Origin: Struthio camelus
Lineage: Eukaryota; Chordata; Aves; Struthioniformes; Struthionidae
NCBI RefSeq assembly: GCF_040807025.1
Contig: NC_090956.1
Location: forward strand, 1,972,517-2,036,516
DNA: 64,000 nucleotides
Direction: 5' to 3'
Positions 1 through 45,400 of the stretch are shown here, in pieces. The notes below the pieces were generated by a model, which was not told where the DNA came from, did no database searches, and saw only the letters and a program-made list of their open reading frames with translations. The stretch's first letter is position 1. Each line of letters begins with the position of its first letter. The position numbers were made by a program, and so were the translations under genes.

Positions 1-1300
1 ACAGTTCTTTCTTGAGAAGCCAGACACCTCAGCGAGGGCCCATAGGCTTGGTGGGCACCACCCACAGCTTTCAAGTAATCTTAGTTCTCATAGCAGCATT
101 TATTTGTACAAAACCATAGCACCACTCACAGGGTGCCTTCAGTGGCACAGCTAAGGTACCACGTACACATGCACTTAGCTGCAGCCAGCGTTACTAGTTG
201 TGGAATTTTACTGTTGACAGCAATAACGTTGACTTAAAGCTCTAACCAGTATGTATGCCTGAATGTGTATTTCTGTGTTTGTAGTCACCAAGAGAGGGTT
301 TCTTATTTATTGCCTTAAGTCTCACAACGATGCAACAGTATCAAGCTGCTTAAAATAAAAGCCCTTTCTACTAGTTTAAAAGGGAGAGAGGGGGACTTCT
401 ACATACATAAATGCTTTTTTTTGTTTTTAAAAGAACAGATGATCATGATCAATATGTAAACTGTTACTGTCTGGTTAGCATTTCACTGCAGTAAAAAAAT
501 ATCGTATTTTGTAACTGTTGGGGGGAGGGGGGGATGTTTCTTAAAAAAAAAAAGACAAGGTCAAATAAAAGATGACTGCTAAGAATGGGCTCCGGTGCTT
601 TTGTTAAACTCACTCTAGCAGGGAGGGCAGGCGGTGACCCACTGGGCACCCGGGACAGGGCCGCACTGAGCTGAGCGAGTCTGCGAGCGTGGCTGGCTGG
701 GCAGTCCTGGTCTCTCCCCCTGACCCCAGTCATTCTCCTTGCCTGTGACTGGCATTTGGATTCAGTCAGTCCTCCTGCACTGTACCAAGATGCTTCCTTA
801 CAGCAGCCAGTGTACTAGGGCAGCTCTGGGCAGCAATTAACTACATCATAAACGTGTCAGTGAAGGATGCTCAACACAAAGTAGGTCATGAACTTGGCAG
901 GGCACCCTCCCCCCCCCCCCCGGGCCCAATCTTGGCACCAGGCTGCCATCACACAGCACACCCAAGGGCACTGAGCTGCTCTGACTCACCCCTGGTAGCA
1001 AACACGGATGAGCAGGCCCTCAGCTGCAGACGTTACCTGCTCCGACACCTCTGGCTGCTGTTCTCAGAAGCTGAATCAGAACACGGTCAGACTGAAGGGA
1101 TGCTGAGGCACCTGTTTGTGAAGGAATCTCTCCACTACAAAGGCTTGAACACAGGCCACTTATACCACCACATCCAGCACTTGAAGTTGTGGCCAATGGT
1201 TATTGACACATGAGTGATATAACGCTGAGAACTGAAAGGCGGAAGGGAGGAATTTACATTACTAGACACAATTTGAGTTTTCCCAGGCCAGCAAGAACTC
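1..1300. other. Region downstream of TSC2, no gene recognised
   Basis: No reading frame here resembles a known protein. In mammals the gene tail-to-tail with TSC2 is PKD1, but I recognise none of its C-terminal coding sequence. Plus-strand AATAAA hexamers at 354-359 and 564-569 and a minus-strand one at 99-104 show that transcript ends on either strand are possible. A run of about a dozen C lies near 910-921. Assignment to any transcript is open. Confidence 0.4.
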
Positions 1301-2740
1301 ACCGACCATACAAATATTTTTTATTCCTTTATGACTTATAAACACTCAAAACACAACATACGCTTAGAGTTCCCAAACAGTCTTGCATCAGTTAGTTAGT
1401 AGCATCTCTGTTCTCTCCTTGCCTGCCACTTTCCACCTCCATGTGCTGACTGCATTTGTCTTCGGCTCTATTCCCTGGGCATTGCTGTTATCCATGATCC
1501 AAAAGTCACACTTCCCTTTTATTCATAAAGCAGGAGATAAAGTACTCACAGCATAGTCCAGCTTACACAGTTTCTCCCAGTATGGTAGTGTAGTGTCTGA
1601 TGCCCATCTTGCCACAAGATGGGCTACGTAAGCCTATTAATTAGATGTGTGCATGCTCGCACAGAAAAGGCCCGCTTGTGACCTGTTGCAACAGCTGCGG
1701 GCCCAGGAGGAGCGGCTCTCGCTATGTGATTAGTGCAATAGGCAAAAACGCCCTCAGAGATGATGCCACCATGACAAGTCAACAATCTTTTGAAAAAGGG
1801 AAGATGATAAAGCATACTTCTCAGCAGATTTACTGGCTGTGCAGAGAGGGACAAGAGTTATCCCCAAGCAACTGGCAGAAATTCTAGGGCTGAACCTAAA
1901 AGCAAGGTTTGGCCTCTAGCTAAATCCTTGCAGAGTCAGCCCCAGTGGGTCAGACTGTCTTTATCACAAGTGATTCGTACACCTGTGCTCTCTACCCTAT
2001 CGCGCCGCTCGCTGGCACCCACTGCCCTGCTTTGCATTCCTTTTGTTTGCAAAAAAAAAACAACATTTCTGCTGGATGAGGGAGGGCTTCGCTGCGAGTC
2101 TCTCAAAATGGAGAGCGGGTCTTAGAAATTTAAGCAACATATTTGGCAGGTCATTTTAGAGCCCAAATTAACTCTTACCAGAGGTGGCAGCAGAATAAGT
2201 CTGAGAGTGGGTAGGACTCAAGTGCCGAAAGGCACTGAGGCCTGGAGAGGAACCGAGATTTCAGGATACTTGGAAACAGTGACTGGATTTTTCAGTCCAT
2301 TGTATTCAATCTCCAACAAAGGTGTCAGAATCCTGTAATTCCTGCCCCTTCCAACTCTGTGATGAAGTGCAGAACACCATACTGCCTTGATCTTTGTCTG
2401 CTCCCACCAAACACTGGTGTCAAAGGAGTCTGGAGAAAGGTTTCGCAAGCAAGTTGCCAGCAGAGAGGGAAGTCTTGAAATAGCTCAAGCCAAATAAGAA
2501 CAAAACACAGAGTTGGTCCTCTCTTGGAGCATCTGCTAGGGATATAGTGTCCTTATTAGACATCAGTGGCAAGTCGAGACCGTGGTACAGTTCACTGACT
2601 AGTTCCCATGAAAGCAACACAGCCACACCGAGTTTGCCAAACCCTACTCATCTACATCCACATGGCCGCATGGAGTCAACATGCAGGGTAAAGAGCATGT
2701 GCTGCCTCATATGAGAGAGACACACTGACCGCACTGGGGT
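1301..2740 (-). other. TSC2: Probable TSC2 3' untranslated region
   Basis: This stretch directly follows the TSC2 stop codon on the minus strand and carries no supported coding exon. Minus-strand AATAAA hexamers lie at 1518-1523 and 1320-1325, the latter followed by GT-rich sequence. A 3' UTR of about 1.2-1.4 kb is therefore plausible. The true cleavage site cannot be read from sequence alone. Confidence 0.5.
1320..1325 (-). promoter_or_regulatory. TSC2: Candidate TSC2 polyadenylation signal
   Basis: The minus strand reads AATAAA, followed within about 25 nt by T- and GT-rich sequence. A second AATAAA at 1518-1523 is an equally possible, more proximal signal. The choice between them is inference. 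Confidence 0.4.
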
Positions 2741-37246
<34,506 letters not shown>

Positions 37247-37248
37247 TG

Positions 37249-39144
37249 CTGACAAGAGAGCACTGCGGAGCCCGTGCAAATACAGAACAGTTACTGTTCA
37301 GGGAGGCCCAAACAGAAACTTTAAGCAGAAAAACACTAGTAACAGCCTTCACAATGTGGCATTTACAAATAGCTCTGTCGTTTCAAGCTCTGTCAAAGAC
37401 GGTAGATGGTAGAGGCCTGACACTGAGGATGAAACAGCGAATGTGTGAGGAGCCTGCATTTCCCCTGCCTTTAGTGACTGCTTCCTGAAACTAGCCATGG
37501 AACTTAAAGATTTGGGTTAGCATTTTCTATAAGCTTTGTGCGCCCCACACCATCAAAGCCTGCACAGAGCAATCACCATTTAAAAATGGCTAAGCCAATT
37601 TGTAAAACATACATGCACACAGATACATACACTTTCTTGGGGGTATGAACTAAAGTGTCTGCTCCCAATCCACAGCAACGGACAGCCACACGGCGCTGTA
37701 AAATAAATGTTGAAAGTTGCTAAAAGTTGAAAAAAGGCCTTATGAACATAAATGTTCTTGCATTCAAATGCATTAGGTCAGCGTGAAAGAGCGGGGAGCA
37801 AGAACAAGCACGTCCATTACAACAAAAAAATCATTAGTAGCAAAATCCTTTGGAAACTCTTTCTCCCATAGCCAAACATTAAGCTGGAGTGAACAGAACA
37901 CTGCCACAGAAAGACAGCAAGGAGCTTGCTGCACAGCACGCAGGCAGCACATCTGGCACGAGGAGGACACCAACACTGTCCCCCGCCAGCCCTGACCCCC
38001 GGCACACTGCTCCGGAGCAGGCGTTGCTGAGCAGGATGCCCCCTCTGCACACACTAGCTGTCACCAGGCCCTGCAGGCCCAGCGCCCTGCTCTGAGCTCA
38101 CGCTCCCCACACTCCCACACAACCCTGCAGCCCCCGGGCTAAGCCCTGCACTGCCCAGGCACATGGCAAAGCCTTCCTCCACAAGCTTGGGGGAGACCAT
38201 AGCTTCTCCCCAGCCCTCCCCCCACCACAAGTCTCCCCAGGAAAACCACAGCCCCCCCATGCTTCCCTGGGGACACCACAGACTCCCCCCATCCCCAGGG
38301 ACATCACACATACCCCAAACTGCCTGGGGACACCACAGCCACCCCCGTCCTCGGGGGACACCACAGCCCCTCACACCACCTGGGGACACCACAGCCACCC
38401 CTATGCCCGGGGGACACCACAGACTCCCCCCATCCCCAGGGACATCACACACACCCCAAACTGCCTGGGGACACCACAGCCACCTCTATCCCCGGGGGAC
38501 ACCACAGCCACCTCTATCCCTGGGGGACACCAGAGCCCCTCATACTGCCCGGGGACACCACAGACTCCCCCCATCCCCAGGGACATCACACACACCCCAA
38601 ACTGCCTGGGGACACCACAGCCACCCCCATCCTCGGGGGACACCACAGCCACCTCTATCCCCGGGGGACAACAGAGCCCCTCATACTGCCCGGGGACATC
38701 ACAGACTCCCCCCATCCCCAGAGACACCACAAACACCCCAAACCACCTGGGGACACCACAAACCCCCCCTTCCCCCGGCACACCAAAGACTCCCCCCACC
38801 CCCAGGGACATCACACACACACCCCAACCTGCCTGGGGAGAGCACAGCCCCCCCCCTCCATCCCCGGGGGACATCACAGCCCCTCACACCGCCTGGGGAC
38901 ATCACAGGCTTCCCCCCATCCCCAGGGACACCACACACACCCTCCCAAGCCGCCTGGGGACACCACAGCCCTCCCCACCCATAGGGGACATCACAGTCCT
39001 CCCCCCCCGGCCTTCCTGCCCAGCCCCCTCAGGCCCCTGCCCTGGCCTGCGCACCCCCCCGACCCCCACCCCCGGGCAGGCCCCTCCCCCGCCCCGCAGG
39101 CAATCGCGGCAGCCCGCGGCGCCAGCCCCGGCGCTGACACTCAC
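37249..39144 (-). other. TSC2: TSC2 intron 1
   Basis: About 1.9 kb between the probable non-coding exon and the first coding exon. Its 5' half is filled by the minisatellite at about 38213-38998. The rest (37249-38200) shows no supported feature. Confidence 0.55.
38213..38998. repeat. GC-skewed minisatellite with 141-bp higher-order repeat
   Basis: About 26 diverged copies of a roughly 28-bp unit built around CTGGGGACACCACAG (plus strand; C-rich spacers). Within it the block starting GACTCCCCCCATCCCC recurs at 38281, 38422, 38563 and 38704, exactly 141 bp apart each time. That shows a five-unit higher-order repeat. It becomes irregular toward 39000 and lies in TSC2 intron 1 next to the promoter. 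Confidence 0.85.
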
Positions 39145-39280
39145 CTCCGCCGCAGCAGGCCCGGCCCGGCCTGGCCCGGCCCGACCGGCCCCGGCCCCGG
39201 CCCCGGCCCCGGCCCCGGCCCGCACAGCACCGGGCCCCTCCGGCGGCCGCCGCACCCCGCCCCCCTCCGAGCGGAAGTCC
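39145..39280 (-). other. TSC2: Probable TSC2 non-coding first exon
   Basis: A strong donor (GTGAGT on the minus strand at 39139-39144) ends a GC-rich segment in the CpG island. No ATG-led tuberin sequence is present, in line with the non-coding first exon of mammalian TSC2. The segment contains five perfect GGGGCC units. The transcription start is unknown, so the upper limit is approximate. Confidence 0.55.
39187..39216 (-). repeat. GGGGCC hexanucleotide repeat (5 units)
   Basis: The plus strand has five uninterrupted GGCCCC units, followed by a partial one. On the TSC2 sense strand this reads (GGGGCC)5, a sequence able to form a G-quadruplex. It sits in the presumed TSC2 5' UTR. Confidence 0.85.
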
Positions 39281-39320
39281 CGCCGCTTCCGGCCCGGGTC
39301 GGCCCCACGTGACGCCGCGG

Positions 39321-39340
39321 GGCATGCCGGGGCTTGTAGT
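39321..39340 (-). promoter_or_regulatory. ZNF143/THAP11-type promoter element
   Basis: The minus strand reads ACTACAAGCCCCGGCATGCC. It matches the known ACTACAATTCCCAGCATGCC class element at 17 of 20 positions. This element is typical of CpG-island and bidirectional promoters near the start site. Binding is inferred. Confidence 0.6.
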
Positions 39341-39370
39341 GCAGCGGCGGGGGGCGCCCCGCCGGCGGCC

Positions 39371-39455
39371 ATGTGCGCGGCGGCCCGCGGCGGGCGGGCG
39401 GCGGCGGCTCGGCGGCTGAGCGCGGCCGCGGCCGGGGGGGCGGCAGCAGGAGGAG
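39371..39455 (+). CDS. NTHL1: NTHL1 coding exon 1
   Basis: Residues 1-28, [20 protein letters not shown] and a Gly/Ala tail, with basic amphipathic character as in a mitochondrial presequence. Donor GTACGG after GGAG. Identification rests on frame, position and the downstream exons. Confidence 0.75.
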
Positions 39456-42400
39456 GTACGGGCGCCCCGGCCTCTCCTTCCCCGGGGCGGGCACGTATGC
39501 AGCCCCTGAGCGTTCCCCCCCCCCCGCCCCGTCCGTGCGGCCTAGCGTGACCCGACGCCACAGGGGCGGCCTTGTCCCGCCCGTGACGGGGGGGGGGGGG
39601 AGCAGGGGGCTGCGATGGCCCCTCGCGCGGCCCCGTCCCCGGGCAGGGAAGCGGTCTGTGGCCCTGCCGCCGGCGGGGGCCTGGATGCGGCGCTGAGGCC
39701 CCTTCAGCGGTGACACGCGTCCCCTCGCCTTCCTGGGGCCCCCCCAGCCCCTCCCGCCAGCAGCATGGTACCGCTGGGTTGGGGTTACGGGGAAGGAGAG
39801 TTCGTGTGGGGCTGGCGTCGCCTGGGCACGCGGGGCTGAGGCCGGGCGTGCTGATGGGAAACCAAGGCTTGGTGGGTTTTTCCCCCCCCCCCCGCAGAAA
39901 GTCTCTCTCGTCTCTTGCAGCGAGCCGAGTCGGCAGCGCAGGCAGTGCCCCGAAGCGCCGCAGGAGCGGGAAGAGCGTCGCTATCGCCTATGAGTCTGTG
40001 CAGGGGGATGGTGCCGAGGAGGGGGCGGCTGAGCCCAAGAGACCCAAGTGGGAGCCAAGGAACTGGCGGCAGCAGCTGGAGCGTATCCGGGAAATGAGGA
40101 GCAGCAGAGATGCTCCCGTGGATCACATGGGAGTGGATAAGTGTTATGACAGCAGCGCACCTCCGCAGGTAACACCCTGTTGCTCTGCTCAGCGGAGAGG
40201 CACGTGAAAATACAGCCCTGCTTTTGCAGCCCTCTGGCCTCCTGCATGCTCATCAGCACAGCCCGTTCTGCACTTCTAGAAGGTGGCAGAGATGTTGCTC
40301 ATGGTTATGGCCCAGTCTAGGTATCTCCAGAACAGAAAAAAAATGTGCGAGGCATATCAGAACTCTCTGCTGGGATCAGTCCAATGAGAGGCTGCTGCAC
40401 AAGCAGGTGTATAAGAGAAACAGTTTATCCTGCTGGAGCAGGAGAGTTGGCAGCTCCCTCTCCTATACCTGGCTCATTGGTTAAAGGGAGTCCTTATGGA
40501 ATGGCAGTGGGTGTTTTCTGAGTTGTTCTCCACTCACATTCAGCCCGTGCTTGGTATTACAGGCTGACTAGCAAACACAGCTGTGAAAAGTCCTTGTCCT
40601 CTGCTTAAACTGCTGTCGGAAGAATTATCAGGATGAACCAAGAGTAGGAGCTGAGGCAAAAATAATATGATTTTTGGGCTTGGAGTGAAAATGTATTGTG
40701 GCAGTACTGCCTTTTGGTGAAGAGCGTGAAGGCATGTCCTTTTTTTCTTAAAAAATCTCTGTAGGCGTCCCAGGAAAACATGCAGCAAGATGGCTCTGTA
40801 ATACAGAGGGAAAACAGAGCACAGAGAGAAAGCGAGGGCAGCTCAGGGAAACTTTCCAGGCTGCCTTTATACTCTTCAGAATAGCACAGAACCATAGATT
40901 GGCTTCCTCCCCTCTCGTGGTTCACTTTTAAGGGGATGCTAGTTGAAAGGAAGGGCCATGCTGGGGATAGCGCTGTGCTCCCTGAGCCTGGCAACAAAAT
41001 CAAAGGCCCCAAATGACACCACCCTTCAAGGGGAGCATTTTCATCAGTACAAAAAACAAAGCAGAGCCGGGCTGTGGCGCAGTGCTGGGACTCGAGGCTG
41101 TAGGGCTGTGCTTTCCATTCACATTGTGCGTGTGGGAAGGTGGAGATAACCAGCAGGCAGACTCGGCGGAGCAGCGTGAGCTGTGTACTCCACACCGACC
41201 TGCAGGCTCGAAGGGAGGGATCTTCAAGACACAGCTGCACAGCTTTGTTGCGTGTAATGCTCTCCCTGTTGCTGGGGCTGTGTCTGGGGCTTGGATCCCC
41301 GGTGAGAATGGTCAGCTTTGACTGCAGCTTCAGACAGCGTGTGATGCTCTGCAAACACGTGGGCCAGCATCAACTGCTGCAGCGGGGCCAGGGGGAACGA
41401 CAATACAAGATTAGGAAATAACTCTTTTCCCTAAGGAAGCAGGGCTGTTCCTTCCACGATAAAGTAGATATTGTAACCCTCAGTACAGCACTAACACTCT
41501 TCACACAGCTGCCATGCTCTTAGATTTTTTCCTGGTGTGCCTCTAGTTTGTAATCTTTGCTTGCAAGGAGGCTTGGAGGAAGGATTGTAACCCACGTTAT
41601 CCTGCACCAATCCCAGTTAGCTACACCATCCTCCTGGTACTGGTGGAGACAGGTGGGACCATAGGGCAGAATCACATCTGGGAAAAAAAACAACTGAGAA
41701 ACAACAGATGAATGATCTGGGCCAAACTCTGCATGATTTCATCAGAGGAACCTCGCTGGTTACTGTGTGCCATTTTCCTGACCTCTTCTTGTTATCCCAG
41801 TTCTTTAGGATGGGTTCGCTGAGGAGATCTTTAGAGTTAGATGCTCAGCTCCTACTGAAGTTTAGTGGAAAAGGGACAGGATTTTCAGCAGCTACCGGAG
41901 AGCACAAGTTGCATGAAAAGTTGATGGGCTTTTGCACTTTGACTTCTATGAAATCTCCTGAGAGTACCATCATCAGGAAAGATTTTGTCTGGCCCTCTGT
42001 GGCTAAGCACTGAAGTCTTTGCATACGAGATCCCACTAGACAGTAGCTGCTCTCTGCCTTTCACACATGCTGATTGCTTAGGTTTGAAGTGTTTCTTCTC
42101 TCCCTTTTTATGTGGTGGGGAAGTAAAAGGTTATGGATGATATCTGTTGCTGCCTTGCCATCTCTTATGGGTGGATATGGCTGAACCAGGGTAGCTCCAT
42201 ACCATGTACTGGCATGTAGATGCCTCTGAGTTGGAGAACCCAGCCCGAAAGTTGGCAGGATCCTCTCAGAGCCCTTTGGGTGTCTCACTGTCTCCCCTTC
42301 CCCCAGGTTATGCGCTACCAGGTTCTGCTGTCGCTGATGCTGTCCAGCCAGACTAAGGACGAGGTGACATCAGCAGCCATGCTGCGCCTGAGGCAACGTG

Positions 42401-45400
42401 GGCTCACAGTCGACAGTATTTTGCAGATGGACGATGTGACGCTTGGGCAGATCATTTATCCTGTAGGGTTCTGGAGGGTGAGTGCAGGATTGCAGCAGCG
42501 CCTGACGTTCACGTAGAGGAATCCCCTCCGCCTTCTTCTGCTCTCATACAGCTGTCCGAGACATCTCAGAGGCCCAGGGTGGGATGGCAAGGCGAGTGCT
42601 GGCTAAGCCTTCGCAGGCTGTGTGTCATGGTCAGTAGCTGTGCTGCAGGCAGGTGGTGAAGGCAGAAGGTGGGTGTGAATCTGCCCTGCTCCTGAGAGAC
42701 ATGTCCCCAGTCTGCATTCAGCCTGTGTTTATGGTGGTGGTTTCACACCCCTTGGTGATCTTTCCCCTGGAACACTGTGTTTTACGCTAAGCTCGGCAAT
42801 TTGTATCCACGGCAGGATTGTTTGCTGCAGTGCCTTGAACGTGCAGAGGAGGTTAGAGCTAATCATGTTTCAGCATTTTGCTTTCAAGGCGAAAGCCAAG
42901 ACCTCTGTCTCCCCTCTGCAAACTCAAGTGCGTGGCCTCACATGTAACGTACGCTCAGGAATGGGTTGTTTTCTGAGCCATTTTTCTTTTTTCCCCTGAA
43001 TTGGAGGGGAACTAGGATTTTCTGCCTTTTTATTTTTTTCAGAACAAGGTGAAGTATATAAAACAGACGACAGCCATCCTGAAGCAGAAGTATGGTGGCG
43101 ACATACCAAGTACCGTGGAGGAGCTGGTGATGCTGCCAGGAGTTGGGCCCAAAATGGCCCACTTGGCTATGCACATTGCTTGGAACAGTGTGTCCGGGAT
43201 AAGTAGGTTGGACCATGTTTAAACAAATCAAATTTGGGATTTTATTGGGCAAGCTGTAAGAGGGCAGAAGCAGAGCGAAGTTGCCCGTGGCAATCATCTG
43301 AAATTGGTAGTTCGTGATGAGTGGTGGAAGGACTTGTTTTCAGGCAGTCCGTGGCTACTTTCTGATCTCTTTTAGTTTCTATGGCTGGACGCTTAGCTGG
43401 GTAGTAGGCTTGTGACAACGGGTGCGTTTGTTTCTTTGACGTGTTTCTTGAACTGAGAGCATAGCGAGGGCTTAGCTGTACCCCCTGTGCAACTGTGTGC
43501 TTTAGCCACGGGAGTCTGGGAGGAAGTCTGTGGTGGAGGTGGGCCTGGGACGGACCGAGGCCAGCTTCGTTTCTGTACAATGTTTGTTTTGAAAGCGCAG
43601 ATGGGAACGTGGCTGCCGAGCTGCCCGCAGCAGCCAGCAGATGGGGCTGGAAGATTGGTTGCAATGCTGCGGAGGGACGCGCAGCCTGGGGGCCTCTGGG
43701 GACAGATTAATATTCTAAGTGTATTTGCTGCTTAATGGAGAAGCCCTGGGAAAGCTGGTAATGGTGCCACCTGATGAATGACTCCTGCTGAAGTGAGTAT
43801 ACCATCCCAAGGTCAGTGCAGGCAGCAGCTGACTCCTGCAGCCCCACTGGTGACTGCCGGCTGTACAAAATGTGGTTCTTGTGCTAGATTCAACGGCATT
43901 TTGGATCTCTCATTCTCTCTCCGCTGTGGGGGAGGGAAGTCTACAGGGAGCCAAACTAGCCAACTGTTTTCCAAATAATTGTGTGTTCAGTTTTGATTTA
44001 GGAGGCAAGACTTAAGTCTTCCTGTTTACAGCAATTTCCTGGGTTTTGCCCAATTAGCCATAGAGACAGGTTTATCGCTGCTGATCTAACAATAATATAC
44101 TTTGCATTCAGAGCTTTTTAGCTCAAAGCACTTTATAAACATTCGTTTAAGCCTCACAAACCCTCTTGTCTTAGTAGGTATTATGAAATGTGTTTTCCAT
44201 CTGGGTAAAGGAAGGGGCAGAGATTGCAACTTGCATAACATCAGCTGAAACGCACAGAGGGAGAGAGCCCAGGGCCAGCTGCCCTGTGCCTCCTAGATCA
44301 TAGCACACAAACCTTTGTAGGAAGGCTGTGTCAGGCTGTGTCCATATGTTGCTAGCTGCATGCTGCGAGATATCCGTCCCCTCTGCTTTTGGCTCTGGTC
44401 CTAGGAAGAAATCGGCGTGTTTGTTCTGACGGTGACCTTCTCTTTCTGTTCTGCCTGCCCCATTACTGTAGGGCCATGAAGGAAGCCCGTTGCAGGGTGC
44501 TCTATCTGGTTTGCTGCATCAAGCAGCCTTGGCTGTGCTGTCTCCATTCAGACATGTCTTTCCCTACCCCAAACTCTGCGATCTCCCTTTGCTAGGTGTG
44601 GACACCCATGTGCACAGAATCACAAACAGGCTGAAGTGGGTGAAGAAGGAGACCAGAACCCCTGAGGCAACTCGGGTTGCACTGGAGGACTGGCTGCCCA
44701 GGTGGGATCTGACACCCCAGTCTCCTTTCTCCACACAAAGCCCCTCGTGCTAGTTGCAGGAACCGTATCTGCCCACAGTCCTGCTTATGGTATTTTCCGT
44801 GACTGAAATCCAGGTCCCTCTTTTTTATGGGTGACTAATCCACTAATATGCCCGGAGAGCAGCAACACTATCTTGGCTGTTTCCCTGCTGTCAGATGTGT
44901 CAAACACCACTGTTGCAGCAAAGTCCCTGGAGACCCTGATGCTAGTCTCTCTTGCCTAGATGAGTGTACATGTCCCAAGCTAGGTGTTTTTCCACGTGTG
45001 CCCTTGCTGAGCTTAATGGCCACAGTAGCATCAGACCATGGTTGGATTCAAGCCTTCAGCGATGCTTAATCTTCTATAGTGACCGCTAATCAACAGGTAG
45101 CGCCTCCTGGTCTGGCACATCTCCATGTCTGGCCTGTGCCTTAGCACGAGACAGTGACCATGTGTGCTTCCTTTGTCCTGTCCCCCTCCCCCAGTGTCTT
45201 CCCTGCACCCCCGTTTCAAAGGGATAAGGAAAGGCTGGGAGGGCTGTACTTAGCAAGAGACTGGGCCCCACATCTAGTAGGCTTGAGGAGCCAAAAGGAA
45301 CAAGCAGTAGAGGGAAAGGTGTCCATTTAAAAGCACGGACTGGTCTTTAACCCCCTCTGAACAACTGCACTGGATTGCTCACACTCTCTTCTCACTGCAG

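Larger units (their letters stand above)
38980..39720. promoter_or_regulatory. CpG island and bidirectional TSC2/NTHL1 promoter
   Basis: Dense CpG sequence separates the TSC2 first exon (minus) from the NTHL1 ATG (plus) by under 250 bp. Visible sites: an Sp1-type CCCCGCCCCC at about 39256-39265, ETS-type GCGGAAGT at 39271-39278 and CTTCCGG at 39286-39292, an E-box CACGTGAC at 39306-39313, and a ZNF143/THAP11-type element at 39321-39340. There is no TATA box. The head-to-head arrangement is conserved in mammals. Confidence 0.8.

Noticed and set aside
1-2740. 3' end of PKD1, expected tail-to-tail with TSC2
   Set aside because: I could not recognise any polycystin-1 C-terminal sequence on the plus strand. 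AATAAA signals at 354 and 564 alone do not support a gene call.
38163-38984. 273-residue plus-strand open frame rich in Pro, His and Gly
   Set aside because: It lies wholly on the minisatellite. The 141-bp higher-order period is a multiple of three, so the same residues recur and stops are avoided on both strands. No domain is visible.
40605-41354. 249-residue minus-strand open frame in NTHL1 intron 2
   Set aside because: No conserved motif, no splice or promoter context on that strand, and low-complexity composition. Taken as chance.
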